Of a stretch of 64,000 nucleotides of DNA, positions 37,296-50,592 are shown piece after piece (position 1 is the first letter of the stretch; each line of letters begins with the position of its first letter). This DNA comes from Dolomedes plantarius (lineage: Eukaryota; Arthropoda; Arachnida; Araneae; Dolomedidae): positions 62,575,193-62,639,192 of the forward strand of contig OU015501.1 of assembly GCA_907164885.2 (NCBI GenBank), read 5' to 3'. Under the pieces are notes generated by a model. The model saw only the letters and a program-made list of their open reading frames with translations. It was not told where the DNA came from and did no database searches. The position numbers were made by a program, and so were the translations under genes.

Positions 37296-39492
37296 TGTGA
37301 TGTCAGCAACCTTTGTCGACACATGCCTCCACTCCTCCCTTACTATTCTGAGAACTGGGCAGAAAGGTTAAACGGTTTGTGTGTGATGTAGACAACACAT
37401 TCCGCATGCGGTAAACATAATTGCCTCCATTCCTCATGTGTTATTCGGAGAACAATATTGAAAAGGCAAACTGTCTGAGGGTGACATAAAGGAGTTCAGC
37501 TGTCTTGGCGGCAAATGATCTCCAAGGAAAGACCTGTTAATAATATTTTTCTGTTCCAGAGGATTGTACATTTTTCAGGCTAACAAAGACCCGATGAGGG
37601 GCCGATGCAAACTTTCAGATCCAATTACGGTTAGGTAATTTGGAAAAGCATCGTTAACAAGACCGTCCATCAAAAAGCGTGGTAGATGTCCAGTTGAAAG
37701 AGGAGACCCTCGACCGACAGAAAGAACCCCCTTCGGGTATCGTTCTGCCGGGGGAAAACAGCCTGAAGCAGCGAGATGACGTCAGCGGGCTGGCAGATTG
37801 TCACGAGGAGCGCGGAGCATTTAAAAAGGGATCTCCGACTCGCATCGGGGACAGAGACTTCGGCATTTTGTCTTTTTATCAGAAAGCCTATAAAAACTCT
37901 AAAAAATTCTACGAAAATCTTCCTAATCTACGTAATGAGACGATTGCGGAGCTTCCAGATTACGATTTTTTCATTCCCGCTAACCGCAAACGCCCGCGGG
38001 CGTGTCTTCTCAGGAGTTAACATTGGCCCTCCTATCGCGATACTCTACCTAAGGCCCGTTGCACACACGGCGTTTTTTATCCGTGGCGGAAATTTTCCAT
38101 CGGACGTCATTCCAAAAGTAGTCCTTACACACACGGCGGAAAAAACCGTCGCCGGGGAAAAGGCCCACCCCTCCTTTTCGAATCCTGCACGTTTCCAAGA
38201 AAACCAGCGGGGTCGCATCTACGCTCCCCCTCCCCCCAGCAGGGATCGGAGGAGCCCTCCTTTCGATTGCAAGAAAACCAGCGCCCCCCCCCCCAGCAAA
38301 CCCCCACCACCCCTCTCGCAAATGACCCTACGACGGTAGAATCCGCTGTGTGTGTAAGCGTGCATAGGGTCACATGGATAACTAGTTCAATCTGGCTTCA
38401 AAAAATCTGCCAGCGCACAGTGGCACTCGACATCTGCACAAGCTACCGTCGACGAAAAATTTAACTATCGTTTTTTTTCCGCCCAGTGTGCAAGCTCCAA
38501 TTGACTTCTGTGGTCTACTGTTGGAACGACGTCCGATTGAAAATTTCCGCCCCGGATAAAAACGCCGTGTGTGCAACGGGCCTAACTTGCTTACTGAGTT
38601 TTGTGCTCTTGCAGCGCACTGCTATCGTTCGCGTCTCGGGACTCGCAGGTTAGGTGTTTGACCCCCGTCCGTGCAGTCTGCTCTTTTCCAAATTTTGCCT
38701 CCTGCTACTTTTAGCCTCCCATTCGAAGCTTCACAATCATCTCAATACGTAGTTGTAAGACCCTGAAACGGGCCTTTTTTCTTTTCGTTTCCTCTCAGCA
38801 TGTTTTTTTTCTTTTTGAGCCATTCTTTAATTTAAAAATAACTTATTTTTTAACTTCTCCCTCCTCCTTTAAGAATATTTTATTCTTAATTGTTTGCAAT
38901 CTTAACATTAAATTTCTCTTAACTTTAAATATTTTTTACTGAGCACACATACCTCGATACTTAATAACTTGCTTACTGGAGATAAAGTCCAATTCGACCA
39001 AGGTACTCCTCTGAACAGAATAGTGAGATGATTGGAGTCCCTTGACCATGAGGTTTTATCTCCAGTTCGCAAGATGTTATGTAATCAGTGATAATGTGCT
39101 CAATAGTTAAATTTTAAAAGCTAGCTACATAATTGGAATGAGATTACAGTCGATTAATAAAATTTAAAGTTTAACACCTTCATAAGTTGAAGGGTGGGGT
39201 ACTCCTCTTCATACCCCCTACTAGCTACGAATCGGGGACAGAGACCAGGGGACCAGAGAGGTTTTTCAAGATTATTGGTTGGAGGCTCCGGAGCTGTGAC
39301 TTAGCTATGAGCCTAGCGAGATTTGTTTGCACGTGTAAGGTGCCCATCTACTAAGTGTTATTACTTGTAAATAATAATGTACATAGTTTAGTAGTCCAAT
39401 AAAGGACGTTAATTTAACCTAGAATCTCTGGTGTCTTGTGTTACAAAAATCATGTCATTATTTTTACGACGTGCTGTGGCCACATTACCACA
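37296..39492 (+). mobile_element. solo LTR or LTR-derived element with nested Harbinger MITE
   Basis: Inserted in a tandem repeat, flanked by ATAG (37292-37295 and 39493-39496). It begins TGTGATGTCAGC and ends GGCCACATTACCACA, the TG...CA ends of LTRs. A CATTTAAAAAGGG element near 37828 could be a TATA-like box and CCAATAAAGGACG near 39400 a poly-A signal close to the 3' end. Without the MITE it is about 1.66 kb. No gag/pol similarity was seen, so a long solo LTR or a non-autonomous LTR element is likeliest. The 113-residue frame at 37679-38020 lies in it and is not a recognised protein. Confidence 0.7.
38053..38582. mobile_element. PIF/Harbinger-type MITE
   Basis: 530 bp with TAA on both sides (38050-38052, 38583-38585), the 3-bp target of Harbinger elements. 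Ends GGCCCGTTGCACACACGGCG, inverted repeats at least 70 bp long including GGCGGAAATTTTC and CGGACGTC. GC- and C-rich core. The large overlapping frames here on both strands are artefacts of this repeat. Confidence 0.88.
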
Positions 39493-39615
39493 ATAGACTC
39501 AAATCTTAAATACTAACGTAAATAAATGATTGAATGAATGAGTGATTTACCTATAACCTAACAGAAATAATGCTTTGGTAATTTATCTGCAAAAAGTTAC
39601 TAATATATTTAAGGA

Positions 39616-41479
39616 AATGAAATGTTTTTTGCAGCTTTATTCCCATGTCCCGTGTGATTAAATTCACCCTGGCAATACGCGAAATTCCTGCTGTAAATAA
39701 AGGTATAAGTAGTTTTTTTCCCCTGGGGGATCTTTAATGTATTATGAACGTCTAAACGTCTTGTACGTTTTTCTTGAGACACTCTTCAATGAAACAAGAC
39801 TTGAGAGCGTAATTCCTGTTATCTGTTTATTGACCTTTCTGATAACAAAATAGGTGAGGAAAGGCACTCGGCAGATAATGATTCTTCCAGGACTAAAAGT
39901 AGCATTCGTGTCAGTCTATTCTTTTTTTTTCCTCTGTGAACGACAAGTTCATTCATCTGGCAAAAAAGAAATCTCTGTATGTGTTGTTTTTACATGCTAA
40001 CTCGTAAAATGCATATGCATCACTGGTTTACAGAGATTCGTGTGCGTATGGTCTGATGAATACATACGGTATTTCCATTATTGATAAACACAGGAAGCTA
40101 TTATTTCCATGCATGTATGTTTCTTCTACCTTGTTTGTAAATAGTGCGCCGGGATATATAAAAATTTGTAAACAATCATAGAGTGGAACGTGGGAAATTA
40201 ATAGTCATACCACAGTTACACTCATGTACAATCCGAATTTAAGAAAATATTCCATCATTTCCACTTTATATATGGATCGCACATTTCATCCTAAAGTAAA
40301 AGTTACTTGGCACTTTCCTAACAGTGAAAAGTAATGTTTGTAACATTTAAGAATTAGCATATACAGTACAACAAATGTGAGCAATTATTATTTTGTAAAT
40401 AAACATAAAAAAAAATTATTTGAAAGCTCGTATAAAATAATTCGAGTAAAACGTATGTTGCTTTCATACCGCATATATTTTATCTTGTTTACATTCCAAG
40501 GACATAGAAAAAACACTAAAATTAACTGAATTGTAAATGAAAGCTCTCTATATTCTGCGATTAAACGTTATTCCGGGAAATTTTCAAGTATTTTTTTGTT
40601 ACATTGTATTTTTATAATATAAGTTGTATTTTTATAATATAATATAATTGTATTTTTATAATATAATAAAAGTATTTTTTTTAAATTAATTTATCTTTAC
40701 AAGTTACTAATTCATACAATAGAATTAATATTTTTTTTTAATTATTCAAACACAGTAGAAAATGTACTTGAGTGGTTTGTTTAAATTACTGTGTCGTAAA
40801 GTAAATACAATAAAAAATAATGGGCAAATTTAAAACGGTACCTTGCTATTACTTGTTTTTACGTGACTGAGTTTTAAAGTTTAGCATGAAATTTTGAAAT
40901 TTTACGTGTCTGAATCTATTGTCATTTAACAGCATAACAATTACGGAGCTGTTCACTATTTTGCCAAATTATAGCCGTGGGGCACAGCAGGCAAATAGCT
41001 ACGCCAGCCCCTACCTTTCAATTCATTCTTAATATTATTTTAACTTCATGCTTTGATTTCTTTTTTCCACCCTTAATGATTGCGATGTTGGTTCGATGTG
41101 TAACACCAAACATTAATAAAACAAGATTTTCTGGACGTCCTTATCAACTTTCTTTTTAAAAAAATCTCTTGAAATTTAAAACCTAGCCCTTCAGATTTTA
41201 AGACTCTAAAAGGTACTAAATCTGTTAATTGTTGTTGTTTCTAATGCCCCCCCCCCTCAGACCAGGTCTATATAGGCTAGAAGGCTAAGATCTGCGGCTA
41301 CGGTATATAATGGTACCACCAGTGTCGGTGCCCTATTTAGCTAGGTGCCACCTGTATTTTGACCGAGCACCTCCATGGGTCACATCTGAGAGAATCGTAC
41401 CCACTCCCACCCTCTCTGACCTCATAGAGGGACTTTCCGGTCTGTCGATTTAACGTGTTCCTATCCGTCCTAGACACGA
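39616..41479. other. intron 1, mostly AT-rich
   Basis: No gene seen. The 3' part (41265-41479) is GC-moderate and probably the body of the SINE whose head is at 41480-41562. Confidence 0.5.
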
Positions 41480-41562
41480 AGGTATTTAATGGCACTTGTC
41501 GGGATTCGATCCGAGCACGCTTAGCACCGAAAGCCGACGCGCTACCACTGAGTTACCTCGGG
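41480..41562 (-). repeat. tRNA-like head of SINE family A
   Basis: On the minus strand CCCGAGGTAACTCAGTGGTA, then TTTCGGTGCTAAGCGTGCTC and GGATCGAATCCCG, the same head as at 15811. The body differs from that copy, so the two share the head but may belong to different subfamilies. Confidence 0.75.
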
Positions 41563-42309
41563 TTATCTAAAAGTGCGTTTCGGGTATTGAATACTTTACT
41601 TTATAGCCGATAAAAACAAGTATATGCTCAAAAACCTGTTAGAGGCTTCATCTTCTCTATCCCCTTTCTCCCAGGTTACAAGTCTAACTATCTGTCCAAC
41701 GATTGGCAGATGGATTTTCTAGCAGTAGATCGCATGATCACAGCATTACCGCCAGCAGAAGACTAAGTTATAATCTATCTGGTTTGAGACGGAAGCGACC
41801 AATTCTATTCAAGAAGCACAGGGATAAATGTACGTGGTGCGTGAGCAGATGATCCACATTTAGTAAAATCAAAATTCCCGCCAGAGTGTGCAGTGAATGG
41901 ATCAGTCATTCTTGAAAATGTGCCAAACATTATCAAGAGCATTATCCAGACAACTTTAAGTGGAAGAGCTACACTATCATTAATTTAATCGAAACTTTTT
42001 GCTCGGGAAAAGCAACACTTTTGGAAATTAGGGCCTTAAAAACCTTTCTTGGAACTAGAAAATTAGGGCCGCCATCCAACGTAAAAATTTTAGTTTTCGT
42101 GTTTCGAATTTTGGAAGATATTATTTTAATGTCAGAATTCGAAACCTGCTATCAAACTATTGTTACTAAACATGTTACCTACGACGGCACGTTCCTATAT
42201 TTATAGAAAGTTATCACAGCTTTGGTTTGTTTTTGTTTTTCAGAAAAGTATTTTGAAAAATTTTTACGATGCACAAACTTATCCAATAAATTTTAAAACT
42301 TTAAAATTG

Positions 42310-42353
<44 letters not shown>

Positions 42354-43015
42354 CTATAGCTAGAAATGGGGTAAAGGAGACTCCCTCTATCGAAATATTT
42401 TAATTAAGAATTTTTTTTTTTAAGAGGGAGGGAAATTGTAATTATAGAGAGATCGTGATTAAAACTTTAAAAGGAAAGATTTCACGAGTCAACAGTCGCA
42501 CGTTATGACCACCGTCTACGGAATATTATATCAAAATGTTTTTTATTGAAAGTATTTTGACTTACATGATTGTAGCGAAGATCATGTGATATCATGTGCT
42601 AAAAATGTTCATCGAAACCGAATCATTTATGTGTGTGTGTACCTGATCATACACCAATTTATTTAGCTAATTACGTTTGTGAAATCATACTTAAATTAGT
42701 TCAGGAAGATTTTCAGTTCCCAATGCGGCTGGTTTTAAATTTGCTGTCTCTATTAGCTTTTGATTAAATCAGGCCCATATGAGTTTACTGATGTGTTCTA
42801 TAATATTGTTAAACTTTGATCCCGAATTACACTTCCCACACTGCTACCAGTACAAAATTTTGTTAAATTCATAGTCATTGCTTCTTGCACGCACTTGCGA
42901 ACACACGCGCGCATTCATAATTAGTGTATTCTTTTCGGCACATAATATGGTAATCCGAAAGTAACAAAGTTACTGAAAAGTATATGAGGAATACAAAATG
43001 GCGAATAAACTTATG
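41563..43015. other. intron 1, no gene
   Basis: Includes a (TA)n run at about 42310-42352. Short frames only. Confidence 0.5.
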
Positions 43016-43175
43016 GCGCAATGAGGAATAAACTTATGGCGCAACAGTCCGTTGTGGACCAAGGCCGGCGGTGCCCATCTCCCCTTTCTTGACCGTGGAC
43101 TTGGGGTGCCATACAGCATATGTCTCAGTCAGGTGGTCAACCACCTGACTGAGACACCTGACTCAGGTGGTCTCA
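43016..43175. repeat. repeat-derived block with strong hairpin
   Basis: GAATAAACTTATGGCGCAA occurs twice in tandem at about 43002-43043. A perfect 16-bp hairpin (arms 43122-43137 and 43140-43155, loop CA) follows, and a third near-copy of the arm occurs at 43156-43175. The GC-richer part before it (GTTGTGGACCAAGGCCGGCG) looks like a dispersed repeat. Confidence 0.65.
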
Positions 43176-45696
43176 GTGTATTTATGAGGAAATGAAAGGG
43201 AGCAGGCTATATACCCTGCCTAGAATTTAGTGCTATGATCCTTTTAAGAGGAAATCCGCAAGTTTTCAACATTAAAGGCACCGCGATGAGTAAATCTTCT
43301 ACTGGAATATCTAACCACGCAATATGAAGAATTGCAAAGTGTCCTAGCAAAAAAATAAATTAATTTCGACACAACAGGCACATTTTCTGTCGGCATTCTC
43401 ACACACGATTTGTTGATTTCTTGTAATGGGGGCACTATATAGGTGAACCAACACTGCCTTACTCTGTGCGCTTGTTGAACATGAATATTCCGTTCAGTGG
43501 GACATTTGGTCATCTTAGAATGTGTTCCAAAATTTTGCACGGTTTTGAATTATACTGAAATATTCTCTTACTAATAATGCTTCACTTTTCAGTACTCAAC
43601 AAACTGAAAAGCCTATGAAACTAATCTAGAGCCCTACCGTAAGCCCGCTTAGCATCAAATAAGGATACCGAGCTTTTAGCGAAAGCCGAAAAACAAGTTA
43701 ATCAAATGAAAAATATTTTAAATATTTGATTTGTGAAACGTGAAAATTACTCTCAAAAACATCCGTATTATTAAGTTTCTTTGTACTGATTTCTATTTTA
43801 AAATTTGTAACGTTAAAAGTTAGGAATATTGGTCAGTTTTTCGGTTTTGTTGTATTATTTCTCCTCCTTTTAAACGATAAAATTCACCGAATTATCTAGT
43901 TTCTGAATTAAAATATTTGGAGCGTAGACCTTTTACAATCTTTTATTTTTAATAAACTATTTGACTTTCGAAAATTTTTCGCCTCTGTGTTGACAAATAT
44001 ATTATTCAAGACATTCCTATCTCATTATTTTAATTTAACCTTTAAAGATGTGTTACTGAGGATGTAAGCTACTTGTCATGGAAGCAAATAGAATCTTCTA
44101 ACCGAAATATCATGGGTATATAAGAGGCTTTGAGATCTGAAATTACCTATTAGCCTTAAAAGCGTGTTCATAAGAAAATTACTACTTAACGCTGAACAGT
44201 AATTCTTAAATTCCATTAGTATATACATATTCTTAAAGAAGCTTTTAAATAGAGCATGGGATTATAGAAACCTCTCAACGTACATTTTCTATTCAATGCG
44301 GAACAGCATTTGAGAAATCAAGAAAGAAATAATGCACCGGGAAAATACCCTTCCTTATTTCGAAAAGTGAGATAAAACAAAAGGGCGAGTAGCTCTGATT
44401 TATTTGCTGTCCTTTGGAAAAGACAAAACTAATATGCTTAAAAGACTTGGTAATCTCTCTTCCTTTCAATTCATTTTTTTTATTGTTCTCGTAATTCCTA
44501 ACGAAAGTGCTCTCCTAGGCTTGTCAGCTTTATTAAGGTGTTTTTTTGTTTGTTTTTTAATCTTCTAAAGATAAGTTTTACATGGTATTTTAGTAAATCT
44601 TTAGACAGTTTTTATGTTACCCTGGTTGGTTATATCTCAGAAACGAGATTTATTAAAAAATAGGGAGTACACAAAGGGGAAAAGATTACCGATTTTTATA
44701 AAATGTAATAATTAATAAAAAATTATTTGTTCATATTATGAAAGAAAACTGAAAAGCAGTAAAAAGTTCGTGTAATACAGCTTATGGGGGAAAGCAAAGA
44801 GGATTTCACCCATTTGACTTGATAAAAAAAAAAAAGAAAAGTTTGCTTGCTTTGTTACATTGTTACAGTCCAATCAATACCCTAAGTAAAATTAATAATT
44901 TAAGTACATTATTTTTTAATGAGAACATAACCTCAGGCCTCGGATTTGACCGGAATGCAGAGGAACAGTGTTCAGGTTTGTAAAATTCGTTGGTATGATC
45001 ATTCCGTGTCATCAAAGATGTTGCAACATTTCCGTTTCGTATAATATTGTTTGATTTAAAAAAAACAGTAGTGCTATTTTACCGAAAAAATATTTCCTGT
45101 AAAATACAGATGAGAGAGAAATTAAATATCTTCCATCCTCCTACTTCTTGACTTATTTACTATCCATCATTTTTCTCGTGAATTCACGTGAATGATACTA
45201 GAGAAATGTCAGTAAGAGTCTGAACCTACTTAGTTCACAACTTCGACCACGTTGCAGGCATTCAAAAATTATGAATTCCCTCTCTCGAAAATTTCTATTC
45301 AGAGTTATATATTGCCTTAAATAATGTCGGTCTAAATTCAAGTGGTTTGAAACAAATTCATTAGGGACAAGAATTTTAATAGTAATGTCACTTATTACAG
45401 CGCAATGTAATCTGAGAATTATTTATTTCTTGGGGAGGGAACAACCGTACCACTCAGTCTCGACGAAACAAGGGGATGCAGGTGTACGATTCCCTAGGTT
45501 TTCGGGCTCCATTCTCAGAATTTTTCGTCTATATTTCTTGTAGCGTCTTAGTTTCTCGCGAATATTTTCTCCATACAAAGGATCTTCCCTGAGTAAGAAA
45601 TTAAAATATTCCCCCTGCCCCGCCCTTTTTATTTCCAAAGTTTGCTTGAAAAATTCTCAGATTCAGTCATATATATTTAGTTTGCAAATAGAAATA
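43176..45696. other. intron 1, no gene
   Basis: Only AT-rich sequence and short shadow frames (for example 43244-43540 minus, 98 residues, no motif). Confidence 0.5.
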
Positions 45697-46543
45697 CAGG
45701 TAGCCCTCCTACAGCACGGCATCTTACAACACGGTTTCGCTCTAACACGATAAGATAAATTGCGGGAACCCTCGTATAACACTGCAACCTGTAACACATT
45801 TTCGCTCTAACATGATAAAAATTGCTAAAACCCTTGAACAACACTGTACTTCTATAGCAGTAGATAACATGATTTTTGTTTAACACATTTAAAAACTAAA
45901 TTACCTTAAAATAATGACGGGAAGGAATAATGAACTATAGTGGCCTCACATGAAAATGTATAAACAAATTATAATTTATGCATTTATAACTCTAAAATTA
46001 CAAGAAGGCCTGAGCTTAGCTGAAAATCTTGAATCATTTTTCCTGAATGCAGACCCTTCCGCTGAAAGAAGCCGAAAATTCAGAAGGGAGCTGCAAAATT
46101 GTCTATCTCCATACCGTGAAATCTACAATGACCTTGTAAGAACCAGCAAATAGATCAAAATTACAGATTTTTAAAGAGGATAGAAGGTGCAAAAAATCTA
46201 AACGAAGAAAAGGGTTCTGAAAGGGAAGGTGATATCGTTCAACCGAAAAAAAGTTCTCGTTTGATTGTACTGAGCAGTGATCGGGAAGAAATTTACTAAA
46301 TTAAGGTCGCATTAAATGAAAATATTTTTTGTTTCTTTTCGTTTTGTGCTATACATACATTTATATTTTTTAAGAAAAATTAAGTTGCCTAAATGGAATT
46401 TACTAAAAAAGATGTTTGTTTTCAATAAGTTTTCAGAACGTAACCCCCTTTTTTGAACTGTCTCTTGGTCTCATATAACACGGTTTCACACAACACGGCA
46501 TTTTCTAGGGAACCTATCTACCGTGTTATAGGAGGGTTACCTG
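45697..46543 (+). mobile_element. Tigger-like element with transposase C-terminal remnant
   Basis: 847 bp, TA at 45695-45696 and 46544-46545. Ends CAGGTAGCCCTCCTACAGC against the inverted GGAGGGTTACCTG, with inner CACGGTTTCGCTCTAACAC motifs mirrored near the right end. It keeps the 3' end of a transposase gene. Confidence 0.85.
45950..46153 (+). pseudogene. Tigger/jerky transposase C-terminal fragment
   Basis: 67 residues. AENLESFFLNADPSAERSRK and LSPYREIYNDL resemble the tail of Tigger/jerky-like transposases (E..FE..DPN.ERS.KV...L....YREIY). The DDE core is absent, so it is a deletion derivative. Confidence 0.6.
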
Positions 46544-48264
46544 TATTTTGTTTTTTAATCTAAGATAACATCTTTATCTCGATTAGAACGGAATATGCTG
46601 CACTTCAGTTATCTTTAGTAAAAGAATCCAGTAGTCTAGTAGTATGGCCTCACTAGTTAGCAACTCTAACTGTAAATGCCCTTCTTGACCGTAACTGTCA
46701 TACTCGATGGAAGCTTCGCTACCGTAGCAACCGTATTCCCGCTATCATTCGGATTTTGTTTTCGACGTGAGAAGGAACGGCGATTTCTATCTAATGTAAA
46801 TTTCTATAGTGAAGTTCAGAGAACGCAAGGACAATGCAGTCTAGGAATTGCGCAGAAAGCGATAATCAAGTAGATTTTTTTCTTTTCTATATTATTTTGA
46901 ATTTGAATATTTTTCTGTATAATGTCGCAATATTTAATTTCTGTAATGCAAAACCAAAACAACCAAGATGTATAAGAATTGTTATGATTCGGCGTAGTTA
47001 GGTTTGAATTGTTCTCAACGCGATTTTAATAGATTTAAAACGTTTTCAACTGTAAAAGCAAATAAACGCATCAATTTAAGAAATTAACTTTTTGCGTTTA
47101 ATTATTATCTACATTTTCAACGGCTTAATTATTCTAATGAGGGTCTATTCAGTCTTGGAATAACATGGAATGAACGTAGTTTTCCCAATCAACCAACCTA
47201 TCTTGATAGGAATGACAGATTACTTCGTTTAGCCGCCTATTGCTATACATATATTCGCTTTATTAGTGATTAAATCCCAAAAAACGGATTACCTCAATTT
47301 GACGACATTTTTCCAACATTCAACTCGCGCCAAATTGGCGCGATCAAGATGACGGATCGTCGAGCTTGAACGAGAACGAAATAAAATTCAAAGAATCAAC
47401 TTTTTTACCTTGAAATTAGCAAGTACACATAAATAATAATAAAATAAATAAATAACTGCAGAGCAGAAATTAGAAGACGGAATAAAATTCATCAAATATG
47501 CTCTTGGAATGGATGTTTGTTGGCATTCTGAATTGGTTCTAAACTGTAGGTCCCAGTCTAATTTGCCCTTGTGTAGCAAAAGTTGACTCTAGTGCTGTGA
47601 ACAAACAAACCAGCTAACCACCTGATGTGACTAAAAACATATTTAGGTAGGAAATAAACTAAAACACTTAAAATTGTTCTTAAATGGCGGAGAACATTAA
47701 GATTTGTAAAAATTTTCAGTATGTATACATAAAAGAATATAATGGATAATAAAACTTGAATTTATGAAAGAAATTAGTAACTGAGAAATGCTTTAAAAAA
47801 AGAGAAAGTTTTAACTAGAGAATGAAATCAATAAAAACTTATTTAGAACCAAAACAAAATCGAAGCATGAACCTTAGTTTTGGGGAAGTGGATTTTAATC
47901 CTCCTCTGACCAAAGTTGACAATGCTGACATTTCTACTCTATGGAAATTAATATGCTTGAAAACATCAGTTATTCCTTACAGACCCTATAACTCTAACAG
48001 TTTTTTTTTTCACTTCAAATCCATTTGCTCTGCCATTGCATACTGCTAAGGTGCACCATCAAACAATAAACAAAACAGTACAGAAAGTGAAGTATATTTA
48101 GAAAAATCTGCATAAATTGAGAGGGTTTTATCAATATCTTTAGAAGCAACCAATTAGGAATGAGTACCTAAGAAAAAAAAATTTCAGGTAGTCTCTTCTA
48201 ACGAAACTACAGAATGTTTTTAACGTAGTATTACTTATCGTCGCTTACCTCTTTTGTATGTATC

Positions 48265-48314
<50 letters not shown>

Positions 48315-48993
48315 CGTACGTACATGTATGTCAAAATTTTGAAGCATTTTGGTACTTTTCTGTTCTGTTCACTGCTTGTCCAAGTGATACAGACTGGGTT
48401 TGGCATGCTGCCAAAATTATAACTCGCGAGGTACGGATAGACAGTTTTAGTGTCTGAAATTTTACTTTCTGGAGGACTGTTATGAAGGAATGTAATCCTA
48501 CGTTAAAATCTGTGAAAGGATATTAGACGAGGTTAAAAAAACTTGAAGGAACTGCAATTTTTGACTTTTTCTGTTACTTGTTGAAATATTGCCGAAACCT
48601 AGTATATTGTGATAGTATTTTATTGCTTTATAACAATTATTAAGATTTTGTTATGTTTTGGACATACAAGAAGTATCTGATCTGCATTATTCATAAATCT
48701 GATTGTTCATAAATTTTATTAGCATCCATAGCATCCCATATATATGAGCGAACCTATACCTTTTATGTATATCTAAAAATCAGAGCAGAAGGGATACTAA
48801 GTAATGGCAGCTAAAGTTTCAAAAGAACAAATGTTAATAAATTATATATTATTAACTTTATTTCACAATTTATAAAAAAAGAGTGAAAATTAATAACAAT
48901 GAATTTCTCTCTGTTGTTATCAATTATTCTACTTAGGAGCATGTTTTAAATTAGTTTCCACTCACTATTTTCAAAGTGAAATGCTTCATATTA
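46544..48993. other. intron 1, no gene
   Basis: A (TA)n run at about 48267-48310. Frames at 46676-46873, 47388-47579 and 47822-48049 show no family motif. Confidence 0.5.
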
Positions 48994-49431
48994 CAGTAAA
49001 ACCTTGTTTATCTGGACTAACTGGAACCATACGCAATATGGGTAATAAGCAAAACAAAATCCTAACTAAGTAGACTTATCATTTATTATGATAATAAACT
49101 ATGTTTTACAACAAAATTGCTTAGTATTGTTTACAAGACATTAAAAAATATAAAAATAACTTTTCACATCATTTTTTAACAAAGAATTGGTTAAGTCTAG
49201 TAAAGCTTTCTTAAGCTCAACAAAAAGCATTTTATTACCATATTTATTGTACAATCTATGCAGGAACTGTACATTGAATAAAACTAAAAAGCAAATATTT
49301 GGCATACTTGTAGTTACGTTTTTGCTATCATAGTTAAAAATTATCTAATGTGAATGTTAAATAAAAGTGTCTACAAATTATCTGATCTGGAGATCTGGAT
49401 CAACGAGTACCAGATAAACAAGGTTTCACTG
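48994..49431. mobile_element. pogo/Tigger-like MITE (CAGTAAAACCTTGTTTATCT ends)
   Basis: 438 bp, TA at 48992-48993 and 49432-49433. The right end is the inverted copy AGATAAACAAGGTTTCACTG with one mismatch. AT-rich core without coding capacity. Confidence 0.85.
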
Positions 49432-50592
49432 TATTTGTTCAGAAAAAAACCCAAAGTGAAAATATTTATTATACAATACTTTTTTATGCCATTTTGTTTA
49501 AAATGTTAAGCTGGAGGAAGTGATACTGGTGTTTAAAAGATAAATTAACCATTTTTCTTATGGCAAATATACTAGTGAGAGCTATCGTGCTTGACATTCA
49601 TGGTGATAAATGTACAGTTGTGGTTATGTTTTTTTATAATTTTTTTAAAATTTTAATAAATTAAGTACATTAGTAAATAATTTTAACAAAGTTACCGAAT
49701 CCTTGAAACTTTTATTTTCTACCTTTAATTTGGAATAAATGTAAATAAAATCACATCATCGCTCAATACCCAACAACCAGTTTCATTGATATTTCATTTC
49801 AGATTATAAGGCTTATGGGATCTTGAGATTTCAGTTTTTTTTTCATGTTAAATTTTTATATTTAATTATTTATCCTGAAATGCTTTCATTATAAAGTCAT
49901 GTGATCTTCTTTTTAAGATAAAAAGTCTTTCATAATCAAAACATTTTAAATATTTCACATAGAGATATACTAAATGTAATTTGTCTCTAATGGCTTTGGA
50001 CCTCGGGTAAAATTTTGTCAGTGTTACATTACTCGGCTTAGGTGACAACATCTTATGTAAAATTTTAATAAAGTATAAAAATTGAAAGCTATATAAGAAG
50101 CAAAATCTTCTCAACATTTATAGCTCAGGATAGAGTTTATATTTTGCTGTATTGAAAGTAATTTTGTATATTATTAATGCATAGATGAAATTTCAATGCA
50201 TACATTGTCAAACTTTCTCATAAATATGTTCTTCATAAATATGTTGAGGGTTGAAATATATTTTAAATAATATCAAACTTTGTTATTTACTGCTGTTCAT
50301 TTACATTTAGTATATCCTGTCATCATTAAAAACTCTGACATTTGAACTATTTCTTTTTCAAACTGATATATTTAACTTGTAGCTTCATCCATATCACTTT
50401 TCTTTTTACCTTCACTATTGCTGGTTTGAAAATTAGTTTCATCTATGGAGTCTGAATTTTTTCTCAGCGAAATTTTGAAATAAGCCAATTTTTTATTCTT
50501 TTTTTTCTGGATTTTAATGCTATAGCATAAAATATAAATGTAGTTAGATCAAAATAGAATTTAATTGATTGTATCCTTCCTTTTTCTTTCAG
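49432..50592. other. end of intron 1
   Basis: AT-rich intron with a long T-rich tract before the exon 2 acceptor. The minus frame at 49866-50117 is not recognised. Confidence 0.55.

Larger units (their letters stand above)
36956..39615. repeat. ~245-bp tandem repeat, second unit interrupted by an LTR insertion
   Basis: Unit 1 is 36956-37201. Unit 2 starts at 37202, is broken at 37295/39493 and resumes to about 39615. Joining 37295 to 39497 restores a continuous match with unit 1 (GCCT...TATAGACT...TTTTAAATACTAACG), which pins down the insertion exactly. Confidence 0.85.

Noticed and set aside
37679..38020. 113-residue + frame as a gene
   Set aside because: It is within the LTR-type insertion, with no gag, pol or other motif, and ends just before the Harbinger MITE.
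37776..38576. Several large frames on both strands
   Set aside because: They are produced by the GC-rich inverted repeats of the Harbinger MITE.
38583..38700. tRNA-like SINE head after the Harbinger MITE
   Set aside because: A TGTTTGACCCC B-box-like word is present, but the A box is poor and the segment belongs to the LTR-type insertion.
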